Below the pieces are notes generated by a model. That model saw only the letters and a list, made by a program, of their open reading frames with translations. It was not told the origin of the DNA and did no database searches. The position numbers and the translations under genes are program-made. Shown here one piece after another: positions 63,800 to 64,000 of a DNA stretch of 64,000 nucleotides. How positions within the stretch are numbered: the stretch's first letter is position 1; each line of letters starts with the position of its first letter. Source of the stretch: Flaviflagellibacter deserti (lineage in GTDB: Bacteria; Pseudomonadota; Alphaproteobacteria; Rhizobiales; Methylopilaceae); assembly GCF_042652085.1 (NCBI RefSeq), contig NZ_JBHSJF010000006.1, positions 434,001 to 498,000 on the forward strand. Reading direction: 5' to 3'.

Positions 63800-63824
63800 T
63801 CCCGGGGACTTGGCACGACGGATA

Positions 63825-64000
63825 TCACCGTCCCAGCGCCGCCCTGATCCGGGCGGCGTTTGCCTCCAGAATCTCCTGCTTCTCGAACTCGCCCGTATGC
63901 GGACGCAGCGGCTGGCCGGCGTGGCGGGGGAGGACGTGGAAGTGGAGGTGGAAGACGACCTGTCCGCCTGCTTCCTCGTTGAACTGCTGGATGGTCAGGC
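63825..64000 (-). CDS. HIT-family nucleotide hydrolase, C-terminal part
   Basis: The last 58 residues of a HIT protein enter from the right edge. They carry HLHFHVLPR, which is the histidine triad with its catalytic central histidine, followed by a helical C-terminus ending AALGR. Such enzymes hydrolyse dinucleotide or AMP-linked substrates. The start lies outside the window. It converges on the beta-lactamase gene. Confidence 0.85.
   Translation of the reverse strand, partial: LTIQQFNEEAGGQVVFHLHFHVLPRHAGQPLRPHTGEFEKQEILEANAARIRAALGR

Overview
The window is high-GC DNA from an alphaproteobacterium, most likely of the order Hyphomicrobiales (Rhizobiales). The evidence is the unbroken tuf-S10-spc-alpha ribosomal block with adk after secY, a mitochondrial-type ATP12 chaperone, DUF1489 and DUF599 proteins, MHS-type and FecCD-type transporters, and an adaptor ClpS followed by ClpA. 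No plasmid, phage, CRISPR or rRNA genes were seen. The genus cannot be fixed from the sequence alone.

Region by region. (1) 1-9.5 kb is an iron uptake block. It holds the end of a haem ABC transporter (hmuU-hmuV), converging on a fhuC-fhuD-fhuB-siderophore reductase operon, a TonB-dependent siderophore receptor, and a divergent AraC regulator. (2) 9.5-14 kb holds an MHS-family MFS transporter, a small secreted protein, a threonine aldolase, rlmB and tRNA-Gly/tRNA-Tyr. (3) 14.2-30.7 kb holds a methyltransferase and then tuf through rplQ, all on the plus strand: translation machinery, SecY, adenylate kinase and RNA polymerase alpha, closed by a clear terminator. (4) 30.7-38.8 kb holds envelope and stress functions: M48 protease with LemA, a DegP-like protease, RarA, a FUSC-like protein, a two-gene chromate transporter, CrcB, an LprI-like protein and a pseudouridine synthase. 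(5) 38.8-47.4 kb holds oxyR divergent from katA, HdeD, a HAD phosphatase with ATP12, a small secreted protein, tRNA-Leu, a lone FliN-like protein, lipB, acylphosphatase, glutathione-dependent formaldehyde dehydrogenase and an AT-rich membrane gene. (6) 47.6-58.4 kb holds a two-domain glyoxalase-like protein, MgtE, Kup, DUF3253, DUF599, DUF1489, a GST, a 32-residue peptide gene, a second small secreted protein, panC, a membrane-anchored J protein and a D,D-carboxypeptidase with a SPOR domain. (7) 58.4-64 kb holds clpS-clpA, a beta/gamma-crystallin-like protein, an AmpC-type class C beta-lactamase and the end of a HIT protein.

Much of the window is core housekeeping. The most notable points are: the tuf junction, which joins the neighbourhood of one tuf copy (rlmB and tRNAs) to that of the other (rpsJ); a pair of paralogous small secreted proteins about 11 kb apart; an unannotated-size 32-residue hydrophobic peptide gene with a good Shine-Dalgarno sequence; a lone beta/gamma-crystallin-type calcium-site protein; a terminator-like hairpin inside the spc operon and hairpins in the spacers from adk to rpoA; two palindromic intergenic elements near 52-53 kb; and four convergent gene pairs that each share one CTAG as both stop codons.
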